The notes under the pieces: generated by a model
What the model was told of the DNA's origin: nothing
The model's database searches: none
What the model saw: only the letters and a program-made list of their open reading frames with translations
Position numbers and translations under genes: made by a program
Shown here: piece by piece, positions 1 to 9,937 of the stretch
Numbering within the stretch: the stretch's first letter is position 1
Layout: each line of letters opens with the position of its first letter
Source of the DNA: Dugong dugon
Taxonomy: Eukaryota; Chordata; Mammalia; Sirenia; Dugongidae
Direction of reading: 5' to 3'
DNA: 64,000 nt
Assembly: GCA_030035585.1 (NCBI GenBank)
Contig: CM057482.1
Location: 47,845,501 to 47,909,500 of the forward strand

Positions 1-596
1 ATTTAAAAAAATAGCTTTTCTTTATTTTTATTCTTTTGGTTTTCTCTGTCTTTATTTTTCTTTCCCCAGATTTCATTTTTCAGGAACCAACAATTTATTT
101 AGGGTTTATAATGAACATTGCATATTACAGAAGACTTTTCCTTTTTGCTTTGCAATTGATAAAAAATATAAAACACAATGTCACTGCTGCTAGTGGTGGT
201 GGAGGGGAGCAATTTTTTAATTAGATTATTAGAAAAAGTGGCTAATTTTTAGCAATTTTAAAAACTTACTAGCTTAAGGATGTTGTCAACACAGGGACAA
301 TCATTTATTTAGTAATCAAAATGAAAAGCAAAAATAGCTTCTAAGACTCCCTATGCAAAAAGTTTAGAACACTGTTATTTCTAAATAATGTATCAAAGAA
401 GAAATTATAATAGATTTTAGAAATACTTAAAATTTAATAATAATGAAAATACTACATAACAAAATTTGTAGAGGGCTGCTAAACTGGTACACAGAAGAAA
501 AACTGTAACCTTAAGACAGGATATTATTATTTCTTAACTCAAGATGTTAGAGAAAAAAAGAGTAAAACCAAAGATAGCAGAAAGAAGGAAATATTA
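1..596. other. AT-rich sequence, no gene recognised
   Basis: This stretch is A/T-rich with short open frames only. No domain, RNA gene or clearly recognisable repeat was seen. It ends at the left target-site copy of the L1 insertion that follows. Confidence 0.5.
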
Positions 597-610
597 AAAA
601 TCAGAGCAGA

Positions 611-1458
611 TGCAAAAGAAGACCAGACTTACTGGCCTGACAGAGACTGGAGAAACCCCAAGAGTACGGCCCCCAGACACCCTTTTAGCTCAGTAATGCA
701 GTCACTCCCGAGGTTCACCGTTCAGCCAAAGATTAGACAGGACCTGTCATGGTTTGAATTATGTCCCCCAAAAAATGTGTGTATCACTTTGTTTGGGCCA
801 TGATTCCTGGTACTGTGTGATTTTCCTGTATGTTGTAAATCCTGCCTCTATGATGTTAATGAGGGAGGATGGGTGGCAGTTGTGTTAGTAAGGCAGGACT
901 GGATCTACAAGACTGGACTGTGTCCTGAGGCAATCCATTGAGATATAAAAGACAGAAGTGAGCAGTGAGACAGGGGGACCTTATACCATCAATAAAGCAG
1001 TGCCGGAGCAGAGCGTGTCCTTTGGACCGGGGTCCCTGCGCAGAGACGCTCCTAGTCCGGGGGAACACTGAAGAGAAGAAGGCCGACAGAGAGAAAAAGC
1101 CTTCCCCTAGAGCTGATGCCCTGAATTTGGACTTTTAGCCTGCTTTGACTGTGAGAAAATAAACTTCTCTTCATTAAAACCACCCACTTGTGGTATTTCT
1201 GTTGTAGCAGCCCTAGATGACTAAGACAGGCCGAGAAAACAAAATGAGACTAAAGGGGCACAACAGTCCAGGGACAAGAACTAGAAGACAGGAGGGGACA
1301 GGAAAGCTGGTAATAGGAAACCCAAGGTTGAGAAGGGACAGTGTTGACATGTCGTGGGGTTGTTAACCATTGTCATAGAACAATATGTGTACTAACTGTT
1401 TAATGAGAAACTATTTGTTCTGTAAACCTTCATCTAAAGTACAAACATACACACACAC
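611..1458 (+). mobile_element. L1 3' UTR fragment, interrupted by an LTR
   Basis: Positions 611-744 and 1229-1458 match the L1 3' UTR seen on the plus strand at 51300-51690 and on the minus strand at 8723-9284. Shared landmarks are 'gactggagaaacccc', 'cagccaaagattagacagg' and 'gttaaccattgtcat'. A short CA-rich tail ends it. A perfect 14-bp repeat, aaaatcagagcaga, flanks the whole unit at 597-610 and 1459-1472, which is a target-site duplication. Only about 360 bp of L1 is present, so it is a severely 5'-truncated copy with no coding capacity. Confidence 0.85.
745..1228 (+). mobile_element. Solo LTR, MaLR/ERVL-like, inside an L1 3' UTR
   Basis: It starts tgtcatggtttgaatt and ends gactaagaca, the TG...CA ends of an LTR. 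A TATA-like tataaaa lies at 944-950 and a polyadenylation signal aataaa at 1158-1163, which suits a U3-R-U5 order. The flanks gacc (741-744) and ggcc (1229-1232) may be a decayed 4-bp target duplication. No internal retroviral sequence follows, so it is solo. The same family recurs on the minus strand at 55270-55762 and 59495-59893. I infer a MaLR-type LTR from the ends and layout. Confidence 0.8.
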
Positions 1459-1929
1459 AAAATCAGAGCAGAAAATAATACAATAAAAAGATTGAATAGA
1501 AAGAATAAAGACAAAGTCGATGATTCTTAGAAGAGACTGGTCAAACCTGTGGCAAAATTGGTTAAAAAAACAGAGGGTGGCATGATGCACAAATAAAAAT
1601 ATTAAGAATAAAACTAAGACATTGCTACAGAGACTACAAATTTAGTAAGAAAATGCCGTAAACGTGGATATGTTTGAAAACCTAGGACAAATAGAATATT
1701 TTCAAGAAAAAATTTGACAAAGCTGACTGAAAAAAGGAGTAGAAACCTGAATAGGCAAGGAAACTTTAAATAGAGAGTATAGTTCAAATTTTACCACAAT
1801 AGAAGCCTTAGACCTAAACGATTTTACAGATTGGCTCTAACACAGGGACAATCTCAATCATAAACAAAAGGCTTTAGAAAAAAGAGTGAGTAGTTCTTAC
1901 TTAATTTTATAAGGGTATTGTAATTTTAT

Positions 1930-2080
1930 GGAGCCCTGGTGGCACAGTGGTTAAGAGTTAGGAGCTATGGCAAGCTACGGCTGCTAACCAGAATGTCGGC
2001 AGTTCAAATCCACCAGCCGCTCCCTGGGAACCCTATGGGGCAGTTCTACTCTGTCCTATAGGGTCATTATGAGTTGGACA
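1930..2080 (+). repeat. AfroSINE-type tRNA-derived SINE, short form
   Basis: The head reads ggagccctggtggcacagtg, then a box-B-like cggcagttcaaatcca, then the body tatggggcagttctactctg and a degraded gagttgga tail. This is the short body form, without the 'aagaaaggcctgg' module seen in other copies. It has a small insertion near 1960. No clear target duplication is visible. Confidence 0.85.
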
Positions 2081-2283
2081 CTTCATCCCTAAATACTTCA
2101 GCCTGCCTGCATCCACGAGTAAGGACATTCTCTGATATAACCACAGTACCAATACAATTCCTAAGAAAATAATGGTGATTCCATAATCTAATATCCAGTT
2201 CAGATTCACATTTTCCCAATTTCTACAAGAATCTTAGTTACAGCTGTTTTGATGTTGTTTTAAGCAGGATCTAATCTTGGTTT

Positions 2284-2480
2284 GGCCTGGGTGGCACAAC
2301 CAGTTTAAGATCAGCTGCTAACCTAAAGTTGGTGGCTTGAACCCACTCCACAACTCTGAGGAAGAAAGGCCTGGCAATCTGCTTCTGTAAAGATTGCAGC
2401 CAAGAAAATCCTATGTAACACATGGGGTCGCCATGAGTCAGAACTGATTCAACGGTAACAGGTTTGGTTTTTTGGTTTTT
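2284..2480 (+). repeat. AfroSINE, long form, first of a same-site pair
   Basis: The head is ggcctgggtggcacaacc and the body holds the long-form module 'aagaaaggcctggcaatctg'. The tail is agtcagaactgattcaacgg followed by ggtttggttttttgg. It is bounded by taatcttggttt at 2272-2283 and again at 2481-2492, a target-site duplication. The same word appears a third time after the next SINE. Confidence 0.88.
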
Positions 2481-2492
2481 TAATCTTGGTTT

Positions 2493-2666
2493 GGAGTCTC
2501 TGGGTGATGCAAATGGGTGACATGCTCAGATACTAACTGAAAGCTGGAGGTTTGAGTCACCCAGAGATGCTTAAGAAGAAAGGCCTGGTGATCTGAAAAA
2601 TCAGCCATTAAAAACCGTTTGGGGCACAGTTCTACTCTGACACACATGGGGTTGGCAACTGGTGTG
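2493..2666 (+). repeat. AfroSINE, long form, second of a same-site pair
   Basis: The head is ggagtctctgggtgatgcaa and the body holds aagaaaggcctggtgatctg and cagttctactctgacacaca. The 3' tail is shortened. It sits between taatcttggttt at 2481-2492 and 2667-2678, so both SINEs share one target sequence. Confidence 0.85.
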
Positions 2667-3020
2667 TAATCTTGGTTTACACCCTGCATTTAGTAGTAGT
2701 GTTTCTGGTCTTTTTTGGTCCAGAACAGTACCTCTTACCTTTTTTTTTTCTTTAAGTCTCATGAGACTGAAGAGTCCAGAACAGTTGTCATGGAGAATGT
2801 CCCATATTCTGGATTTATGTGATTGTTTCTTGCTGGTGTCGCTTAGCTTATTTCTCTACCTTTGGTATTTCCTGTAAACGGAAAGTTGGTCTAGCAGTGA
2901 GGTTGGATTCAGGGCGAGCATTCTTGGCAAGAGTGTTTCAGAGATGATGCTGTGTACTAGATACAGTACATGTTAAGAGTATCATCTCTCAAGGCAATTG
3001 AGAGTAGACAGTTCCCAGGC

Positions 3021-3498
3021 CTCGAAAAACGATTCCTGACCTACTAGAGCATTAAATAGGAAAGCATCATTTCTGCCCTAGGAAAGTCTTAATGAGGAAA
3101 ACATCTGGCCACTTAGCCGAGGCTGGGAAATGCCTGCATCCCCTCCAGGAACCAGCCATGTGTGGGGAAGCACAGCGTTCTGTGAGTCTTGCCTTTTCCT
3201 CGCCCGTGTGTTTACTTCAGCTGAAGTGAGGTGAGGCGACAGGACAGCTGAGGAAGAGGAAGTCATGGCCAGACCTACTTGTTTTTGTTTGGATGGGAGA
3301 TTTTGTTCCTCATTTCTTTACACATGCTGGTTTTTTCCTCCCTCTCTCTAATCCCATATTTCATCTCTCAGGCCAGCAACTGAATAACAAAGTAAATAGA
3401 TGGCCCAAGTTGGTTGGGCCCACAGATTTGGAGCTGAAAAGACTCACTTGAAAATTCCCTTCCTTAGATTTAAATTGTGACTCAGACTTATTTGTCTC
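3021..3498. other. No feature recognised
   Basis: Mixed-composition sequence with short frames. No domain, exon signal pair or repeat family was recognised. Confidence 0.4.
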
Positions 3499-3499
3499 T

Positions 3500-3523
3500 A
3501 AACACACACACACACACACACAC
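3500..3523. repeat. (AC)n microsatellite
   Basis: About twelve uninterrupted AC units. It produces a spurious cysteine/valine-rich frame on the opposite strand. Confidence 0.95.
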
Positions 3524-3901
3524 CTCAAAAAACCCCTCACAGAAATGTGGGTGGGGAAGTGGGGGCTGAGTATCATTATGTCTCTATGTTCCCACCTACC
3601 CTAAGTGGCCATTTCTAGATGCCATTTTAAAATTGTTTCCTTCCTGCAATAAGAGACTGATAGATTAAAGAAAACAGTCTTTCCTGACATTGTTAATTAA
3701 CGGGTGTAATGAAGAAAACACATGAGGGTATGCAGTGTCCTGAGCGCTCTGTGAGGAGGGAGGAGGCTGAGTGCTGTCTGCTCTGCCAGGAGCCCTGAGG
3801 GCGGCCTCCCCTGGGGACATCTTTTCCTTGTCAGGACTAGGTGACTGGTCCGCACCCTGCTGGCTCTGATGGCCTGAAAGCTATGATTGTTAAAAACTAT
3901 T
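3524..3901. other. No feature recognised
   Basis: The stretch around 3740-3880 is moderately GC-rich, but no gene or repeat family is recognisable. Confidence 0.4.
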
Positions 3902-3921
3902 CACAGTGTGGGTGTGTGGGG

Positions 3922-3956
<35 letters not shown>
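3902..3956. repeat. (TG)n microsatellite
   Basis: A nearly pure TG run from 3924 with an impure GGTGTG start. It abuts the RTE-derived element that follows. Confidence 0.95.
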
Positions 3957-3957
<1 letters not shown>

Positions 3958-4334
3958 TTGCTGCGTATTCTACGTGGTATTGACTCCCTCACAATGACTC
4001 CATGAGGTAGAGACTGCCTAACCCTCAGGGTAAAGATGAAGACCACCACCCATCTGTCAGTCTGTTGTACTGTGGTGGCTTGTGTGTTGCCATGATGCTG
4101 GAAGCTATGCCACTGGTATTTCAAATACCAGCAGGGTCACCTATGATGGACAGGTTTCAGTGGAGCTTCTACACTGAGACAGACTAGAAAGAAAGGCCTG
4201 GCGATCTACTTCTGAAAAATCAGCCAATGAAAACTTTATGGATCTCAACAGAACATTGTCCAATCTACAACTGATCAAGAGGATGGTGCAGGACCGGGCA
4301 ACAGTTTTGTTTCATTGTGCCATGCATCAGCAGC
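3957..4334 (+). mobile_element. Internally deleted RTE/BovB-like element (5' portion)
   Basis: The sequence carries 'actgtggtggcttgtgtgttgcc', in part, 'gaagctatgccactggtatt' and 'accagcagggtcacc', followed by agactaga and aagaaaggcctggcgatcta, then jumps to the tail 'gatggtgcaggaccgggcaa'. The same head occurs at 49245-49430. The RTE reading frame is absent, so the copy is non-autonomous. Its tail resumes at 4725 (gcagctaacaacaacc) after the LTR. The exact 5' end is uncertain and may lie near 4040. Confidence 0.7.
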
Positions 4335-4724
4335 TGTTAGGGATTGAATTGTGTCCCCACAAATATGTGTTGGAATCCTCACCCCTATACCCATGGATAT
4401 AATCCCATTTGGGAATGGGGTTTTCTTAGTTATGTTAATGAGACCATATCAGTGTAGAGTGTGCCTTAAACCTAACCACATATGAGATGTAAAAAGAGCA
4501 TATTAGGCTAGAGAGAATCAAGCACAAATGGGGGAAGATAGATGCCTCCTGGAGATATCCCAAGAAACTGAGAAACACGGAGCTATAGAAGCTGAAACAA
4601 GGATTTTCCCCCCTTGCCCTGAATTTGGTCTTCTAGCTTCCCAAATGACAAAAAAATAAAATTTTGTTCTTGAAAACCACCCACTGTGGTATTTCTGTTA
4701 CAGCAGCTCTAGCAAACTAAGACA
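4335..4724 (+). mobile_element. Solo LTR (MaLR-like) inserted in the RTE tail
   Basis: It runs from tgttagggattgaattgtgt to gcaaactaagaca, with TG...CA ends. A perfect 5-bp duplication, gcagc, flanks it at 4330-4334 and 4725-4729. An AATAAA-like aaaaataaaa lies near 4650. The right flank continues into the RTE-type tail, so the LTR landed in an existing RTE-derived element. No internal provirus sequence is present. Confidence 0.85.
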
Positions 4725-4745
4725 GCAGCTAACAACAACCCTGGC

Positions 4746-5543
4746 TTAAAAAGGCAGAAGTTAGATTTTCTGGATGGGCCCTGCCATGCCCCACCTCCTT
4801 ACCCCCGCAAGAGAAACTCTTTTCCTTTCACTAAAACCATATTTATTCTGTCACTATGTTCTAATAATCACCACCAGGGCTGAGGTATGTTCAAGCCCAG
4901 AGGGCAGGAACCTCATGTGAGGAAGAGGCCCCAGAGGTCAGCAGGGACCTAGGGCTGTCCTCCTTGGGCCGCTCACACTGGCGTCAGCATAGGGAGGGGC
5001 ACACCCCCAAGGCCAGACATTGTCTTTGCATGCTCATCCGCTCTTCCTGGGTGTCAGCTGAGCCTGTTGGCACAGCAGGATTTGCCTGGCCTACTGTGTG
5101 ATGGGCCCAGCCCTGACTACCTTCATGTGTGTCTGGAGGGCAGTAGAAACCAGGTTTCTCCCCTGCTAGGTAAAGCAAGTTTGGAATGAGGCCAGGTCTT
5201 TATGGAAGGATCTACACATTTGGTGACCATATTTTCTGAACCCTAAATCCGGACTGAGAGTCTCTAAAAGGGTTTCTATGCTGTTTGAAGGCCTGGGGGC
5301 AGCTTGGGAAAGGACATTTTTGACAACTTCTGAGGCCTGAGGTGGATCATAGCTTTTCTGGAGAACCTGGGCTGCTTGGTCACCTGTTAAACCTCACCTG
5401 TCTGTGGGCCCTTGGTCTAGTCACCCTCCCCTCACGTCTTTGCACACATGATTAGGTGGGAAGAGTGAGGGCCCACCTTCCACTAAGTGATGGGAAGCCG
5501 TGAAAAAGCACACATCCAGTGCTGAGAGAAATATCCTGTACAT
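4746..5543. other. No feature recognised
   Basis: Moderately GC-rich sequence without a recognisable gene or repeat. Open frames are short and show no known domain. Confidence 0.4.
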
Positions 5544-5556
5544 GTGTCGCTTCAGG

Positions 5557-5719
5557 AGGCCTCATGACCCAGTGGTCAAGAGCTCGGCTGCTAATCAAAA
5601 GGTCAGCAGCTGGAACCTACCAGCCGCTCCTTGGAAACCCTATGGGGCAGTTCTACTCTGTCCTATAGGGTCGCCGTGAGTTGGAATTGACTCGACAGCA
5701 ACAGGTTTAGCTTTTCTTG
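5557..5719 (+). repeat. AfroSINE, short form
   Basis: It has a head with 'cagtggtcaagagctcggctg', in part, then cagccgctccttggaaaccc and a gagttggaattgactcgaca tail. A 13-bp duplication, gtgtcgcttcagg at 5544-5556 and gtgttgcttcagg at 5720-5732, differs at one base. The copy looks relatively intact. Confidence 0.9.
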
Positions 5720-5737
5720 GTGTTGCTTCAGGGAGGT

Positions 5738-6066
5738 GTTGTTAGCTGCCATCCAGTCAATCCCTGACTCATGGAGACTCCATGCACAATGGAACCAAAT
5801 GCTGCCCGATCTGGCATCCTTCCCATATTTGTTGAGGACTGGACCGTTGTGGTCCATAGGGCTTTCATCGACTGATTTTTGGAAGTAGATTGCAAGACCT
5901 TTCTTCCTAGTCCATCTTAGTCTGGAAGCTCCGCTGAAATCTGTTCAGCATCACAGCAACATGCAAGCCTCCACTGACAGATGGGTGGTGGCTGCGCATG
6001 AGGTGCATTGACTAGGAATCCAACCAGGTCTCCCACACGGAAGGCGAGAATTCTACTACTTAGATT
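5738..6066 (-). repeat. tRNA-Gly/RTE chimeric SINE
   Basis: Read on the minus strand it opens with a tRNA-Gly-like head (agaattctcgccttcc and a degraded ggttggattcc B box, near 6010-6060). It continues with the RTE-related body (cagcggagcttccagacta, then aagaaaggtcttgcaatcta) and ends in a 'gttgttagctgcc' tail, as read on the plus strand. Its match to tRNA-Gly(GCC) is from recall of that tRNA's sequence. Confidence 0.7.
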
Positions 6067-7014
6067 GGGGCGGCGGGGCGGCGGGGAGAGGGGGTAGTTA
6101 GGATGTTTAAGCTATTGTTGGAGGACAAGTGAGCTCTGCTCCCAAACCTTGGGCACTGAGGCCCACACTTGCAAATAAAAGGCCTGAGCTTTCACGTTCT
6201 AAGGAGAGCTTCCTTCCTCAGAGTAGCCAGAACCAGCCCTCCCACCACCCCTCCGTAGTCTGGAGGAGGAGAGGACCGGGGTGGGGTTGGGGGGAGTAAA
6301 TGTTGACATTGTCAGGCTCTCCTCCACCCTGGCCAAGCAAGGGAGGTGGGCTCTGGGGATGCCTCCTCCAGCCTGCAGTGCCCAGAGGGAGAGCCTGGTC
6401 CTGCTCTGTCCAGCTGGCTGTGGGCTGAGCAAAGGCTGTGTGAGCCCATGTGGGATAACGGGAATTTGGGGGACACCCAGCCTGGGATCTGAATGTTCCT
6501 GTCTGTGGACAGGGGCACGGCCTGCTGGGCCTGGGAGGAGGTGGCAGCCGCCCCCACCCCACTCCAAGTCTGCATGACACAAAGCCTAGCTAAACCTGCC
6601 TTCCCCACCCCCAGCCTTCAGGGCTGGAGCAGGGACCCAGAGGAGAGACGGGTGAACGGGCCAAAGTCCCTCACCATGAGGCGGGGGAGAATGCTGGGCC
6701 TGGCCAATGCCAGCTGGACATCAGGTTGATGCTTCAGCCTGGACTGAGCCGTTTTAATATCTGAAAGTCACCAGAAGGTGATGGCTATGTCACAGGGGGT
6801 GTTAAAGGATCACTTCCCAGCACATCCTTGAGAGCAGAGCTGGAAAGAAACAAAGCACGTTCATGAATGTACTCGGGAGGGCTGACTCCTATTTAACAGA
6901 GGGGTATGATCAGCAGGGAGGTGACATCCCAAGCCACTTCCTGCAGGGAAGAACTGCAAAGGAGGGATCACATCCAGGGTTAAAGCACCCTTGGGACCTC
7001 TGTGGGGCCGTGGG
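6067..7014. other. GC-rich low-repeat sequence, no gene supported
   Basis: A short GGC-rich run at 6066-6092 leads into about 900 bp without a recognised interspersed repeat. Several overlapping frames of 70-127 codons occur on both strands here, which is expected from GC-rich non-coding DNA. None shows a known motif. Confidence 0.45.
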
Positions 7015-7175
7015 GTCCTGTGCCCAAGTCCTGACCTCACACCTCTGTGCTGTGTGGCCTCGGGAAGCCACCTTCCCTCCCTGAGACTCAGTTTCCACAT
7101 CCAGACGGTGGTCACAGGGTTGCTGTGAAGATGGCTCAGAAGCCATGTGTGAGGTGCAGTGCCTGGCTGGGGTCG
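7015..7175 (+). repeat. MIR SINE fragment
   Basis: The order 'gctgtgtggcctcgggaagcc', in part, then actcagtttccacatcc and gggttgctgtgaagatg follows the MIR core and 3' half. It is diverged and lacks the tRNA head. Confidence 0.7.
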
Positions 7176-7705
7176 ACACCCACCAGGCACTCTCAGCCAG
7201 CAGCCAGCAAGGGGGCCCACTGCAGCTGGCCACTCTGCCACGGCCTCTCGCTGTGGCCATTTCTTCCTGCTACACTCAGACTGTTAAGTGTGGGTGCAAA
7301 TGCACACCCTCAAATATTTGTCCCACTAATTCCTGTAACCATCCAGATACGCCTCAGTTTTGATTTGTTTTGTTTCTTTTCAAGAGGAATTACCCAATAG
7401 AGCTTGGAATTTGTTTATTAGTGGTTATTTCTGCACATCTGCAAAAAGAGAAGAGCTGTTGGAGACAGTTGCATTAAAAAAAAAAAAGGCACAAATCTCT
7501 CTTTTTTAATGTCACAGTCAAAACAGCATGATCTCTTGGGCCCTTGAATTACTGAATATTCTAGAGTCTAAGGCACCATTGACTGCAAGATGCACTGTTA
7601 ATTTAGTATCAGCTTTTTGGGGGAGCAAGGGACACCACCACCTCCAAAGTATGCAGTGATTGTAAGACACAACCTGGTTTCAGAAATGTTAAAATGTGGA
7701 TGGGG
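7176..7705. other. No feature recognised
   Basis: Unassigned sequence with a short poly-A run near 7475. Frames crossing the preceding MIR continue into this stretch but have no recognisable content. Confidence 0.4.
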
Positions 7706-8030
7706 GCATTGATGGTTCTGTGGCAGAATTCTCGCCTTCCATGCAGGAGACCCCAAACAATGCACCTCAAGCACAGCCACCACCTGTTTTCCAGTGGAGG
7801 CTTGCGTGTTGCTACGATGCTGAATAGGTTTCAGCAGAGCTTCCAGACTAAGGCAGACTAGGAAGAAAGGCCTGGTGATCTACTTCTGATAATCACCCAG
7901 GAAAACCCTACGAATCGCAATGGCCTGATACACCACTGATCATGGAGATGGCGCAGGACCGGGCAGCCCTGGTGTGTAGTGCATGGGATCGCCATGCCTC
8001 TGACGGCAGCTAGCAACAGCAACAACAGAA
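7706..8030 (+). repeat. tRNA-Gly/RTE chimeric SINE
   Basis: The head gcattgatggttctgtggca with gaattctcgccttccatgca resembles the 5' half of tRNA-Gly(GCC). The B-box segment is damaged (accccaaacaatg). The body has 'gtggaggcttgcgtgttgct', aggtttcagcagagcttcc, aagaaaggcctggtgatcta and gatggcgcaggaccgggcag. It ends in agcaacagcaacaaca. Confidence 0.78.
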
Positions 8031-8275
8031 GGTGATTAAAACGCAGACAGAGGAATACCGTGGAAGCGCTGAGCATCGCACTGGCCATACCAGAGGAGGA
8101 GGGCGGGCCTGCTTCACTCACTGAGGTGGGAGACAGGCCAGAGGAGGTTTGGGGGCTGCTCTCAGACAGCCCCGTAGGAAGAAGAGAGCCTCATAAGCCC
8201 CAATACTCCCCTCAGGAAGAACGGGGGCTCTCCATTTCACTACTGGACTTTTATTTTTTTCTTTATGATTGTTGT

Positions 8276-8463
8276 TTTTAGTTGTTATTGAGTAGATCCT
8301 GACTCCTGGAGACCCCATGTGTGCACAGTAGAACTGCCCTGTATAGGGTTTTCAAGAGTGTAACCTTTCAGAAGCAGATTGCTAGACCTTTCTTCCAAGG
8401 CACCGCTGGGTGGGTTTGAACTGCTAACCTTTCGGTTCGTAGTCCAGCACTTAAACATTGCAC
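8276..8463 (-). repeat. AfroSINE, minus strand
   Basis: The plus strand reads gactcctggagaccccatgt, cagtagaactgccctgtat, cctttcttccaaggcacc and gctaacctttcggttcg, the reverse complement of the AfroSINE body and head. The preceding 8031-8275 interval holds nothing recognisable. Confidence 0.82.
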
Positions 8464-8512
8464 TGTTGTTGTTGTTATTAGGTGCCATCGAGTCGGTTCT
8501 GACTCATAACTA
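8464..8512 (-). repeat. Truncated SINE/RTE tail
   Basis: Only the tail is present: a GTT run followed by aggtgccatcgagtcggttc and tgactcata. It abuts the head of the preceding SINE, so two elements lie in tandem. The tail alone cannot separate AfroSINE from RTE. Confidence 0.7.
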
Positions 8513-8722
8513 GATGCTACTTGAAGATAAGCCTTGAAATTTATTTTTATCTGGTTTGGCCTGGGCAAAAATGTTGAGGGAAAGGAACAAAGGAATATAC
8601 TATTGTCCCCTCCCCCCAGACTATCGTCCTCAGAGGTCTAATGCAAGTTCCTCTCCTCTGACCCTGCTCCCCACAACCCCCATGTGGGACTGCCTTACAC
8701 CTTCTTGTCCTTGGGTTGCTTT

Positions 8723-9284
8723 TTTGTTTTTTTATTTTTATTTTTTTAATTGTAATTTAGATGAAGCTTTACAGAGCAAACTAGCATCTCATTAAACAAT
8801 TACTACACATATTGTTTTGTGACATTGGTTGCCACAACATGTCAACACTCTCCCCTTCTCGACCTTGGGTTCCCCATTACCAGCTTTCCTGTCCCTTCCT
8901 GCCTTCTTGTCCTCGCCCCTGGGCTGTTGTGCCCCTTTCGTCTCGTTTTGTTTTATGGGGCTGTCTAATCTTTGGCTGAAGGGTGAACCTCAGGAGTGAC
9001 TTCAGTACTGAGCTAAAAGGGTGTCCGGAGCCGTGCTCTCAGGGTTTCTCCAGTCTCTCTCAGGCCAGTAAGTCTGTTCTTTTTTTTTTGAGTTTGAATT
9101 TTGTTCTACATTTTTCTCTAGCCCTGTCTGGCACTCTCTGTTGTGAGCCCTGTCTGAACAGTCGGTGGTGGTAGCTGGGCACCATCTAGTTGTGCTGGAC
9201 TCAGTCTGGTAGAGGCTGTGGTAGTTGTGGTACATTAGTTCTTTGGACTAATCTTTCCCTTGTGTCTTTGGTTTTCTTCATCTC
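8723..9284 (-). mobile_element. L1 3' UTR, 5'-truncated
   Basis: On the minus strand the unit reads through 'gacagagactggagaaaccc'-type sequence (as at 611 and 51330), then gattagacagccccataaa, and ends in poly-A (poly-T at 8723-8750). A perfect 16-bp repeat, gtccttgggttgcttt, flanks it at 8707-8722 and 9285-9300. The short interval 8513-8706 to its left holds nothing recognised. Confidence 0.9.
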
Positions 9285-9485
9285 GTCCTTGGGTTGCTTT
9301 GAACTGACCTTATTTTTTCTCCATTCAGTGGCTGGCACTTCCACCTTCTATATACCGACATATACAGATTTTCATTTCTGAAATGGGATTCGGCTAAAAT
9401 CATGGCATCTGAGAGGGGCTGAAATGCAGTAGCTGACCCATCATATCCTCGAATGCCAGGCCTTTTGTTGCCGTCACCCGGGGGA

Positions 9486-9933
9486 TGAAGTTCAAACTCC
9501 TTGTTGGGCTGTGGGCCCTGCGTGGCCTGCACCCCGCACGCCTGTCTGCATGTCCCAGCCCTCCCCTAGTACAGACCCTCTCAGCTCATGACCTTTGCAC
9601 CTGCTGTGGCTGCAGCCTGGTGATGACCTCGATGCAGCCCTGGTCCCCACCCACTGGCAGACCCTCTCTTCCCTGGCCAACTCCTGGGCATATTCAGATC
9701 TCAGCTGAGACTTTGTGTCCTCCAGAGAGCATCTGTGATCCCCCAGACTAGGCAGAAGTCTCCATATTCCCTGTACTCTCTCCATCTTAATTCTCACACT
9801 GCATCTTGTCATGACCTGTATATGGGACTCCTGCTCCCACAAGACTGTAAGCTTCATGGAAGTGGGGCCTTATGCATCTTCTTCACCCAACACCTGGTGC
9901 TTAGCAAAAATTTCTTAAAAGAATGAATGAACA
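9486..9933 (+). mobile_element. L2 LINE 3' end
   Basis: The order atgaagttcaaactccttg, cctttgcacctgctgtggc, agactgtaagcttcatgga, 'cctggtgcttagcaa' and agaatgaatgaaca follows the terminal part of mammalian L2, including the TGAATGAATGA end. It is old and diverged, with no open frame. Confidence 0.8.
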
Positions 9934-9937
9934 TCTT

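Larger units (their letters stand above)
2081..3020. repeat. Probable old L1-related repeat split by two SINEs
   Basis: The flanks at 2100-2270 and 2680-3020 hold phrases common in an old mammalian repeat, such as 'aaggacattctctgatataaccacagtacc' in part, and 'ggcaagagtgtttcagagatgatg'. I recall these from an old L1 3' region. The two SINEs at 2284-2666 interrupt it. Family assignment is from memory and is weak. Confidence 0.35.

Noticed and set aside
6060..6100. CpG-island promoter
   Set aside because: The GGC-rich run is under 40 bp, CpG sites are sparse beyond it, and no exon follows.
7047..7400. 117-codon plus-strand frame
   Set aside because: Its first part lies on a MIR fragment and it has no recognisable content.
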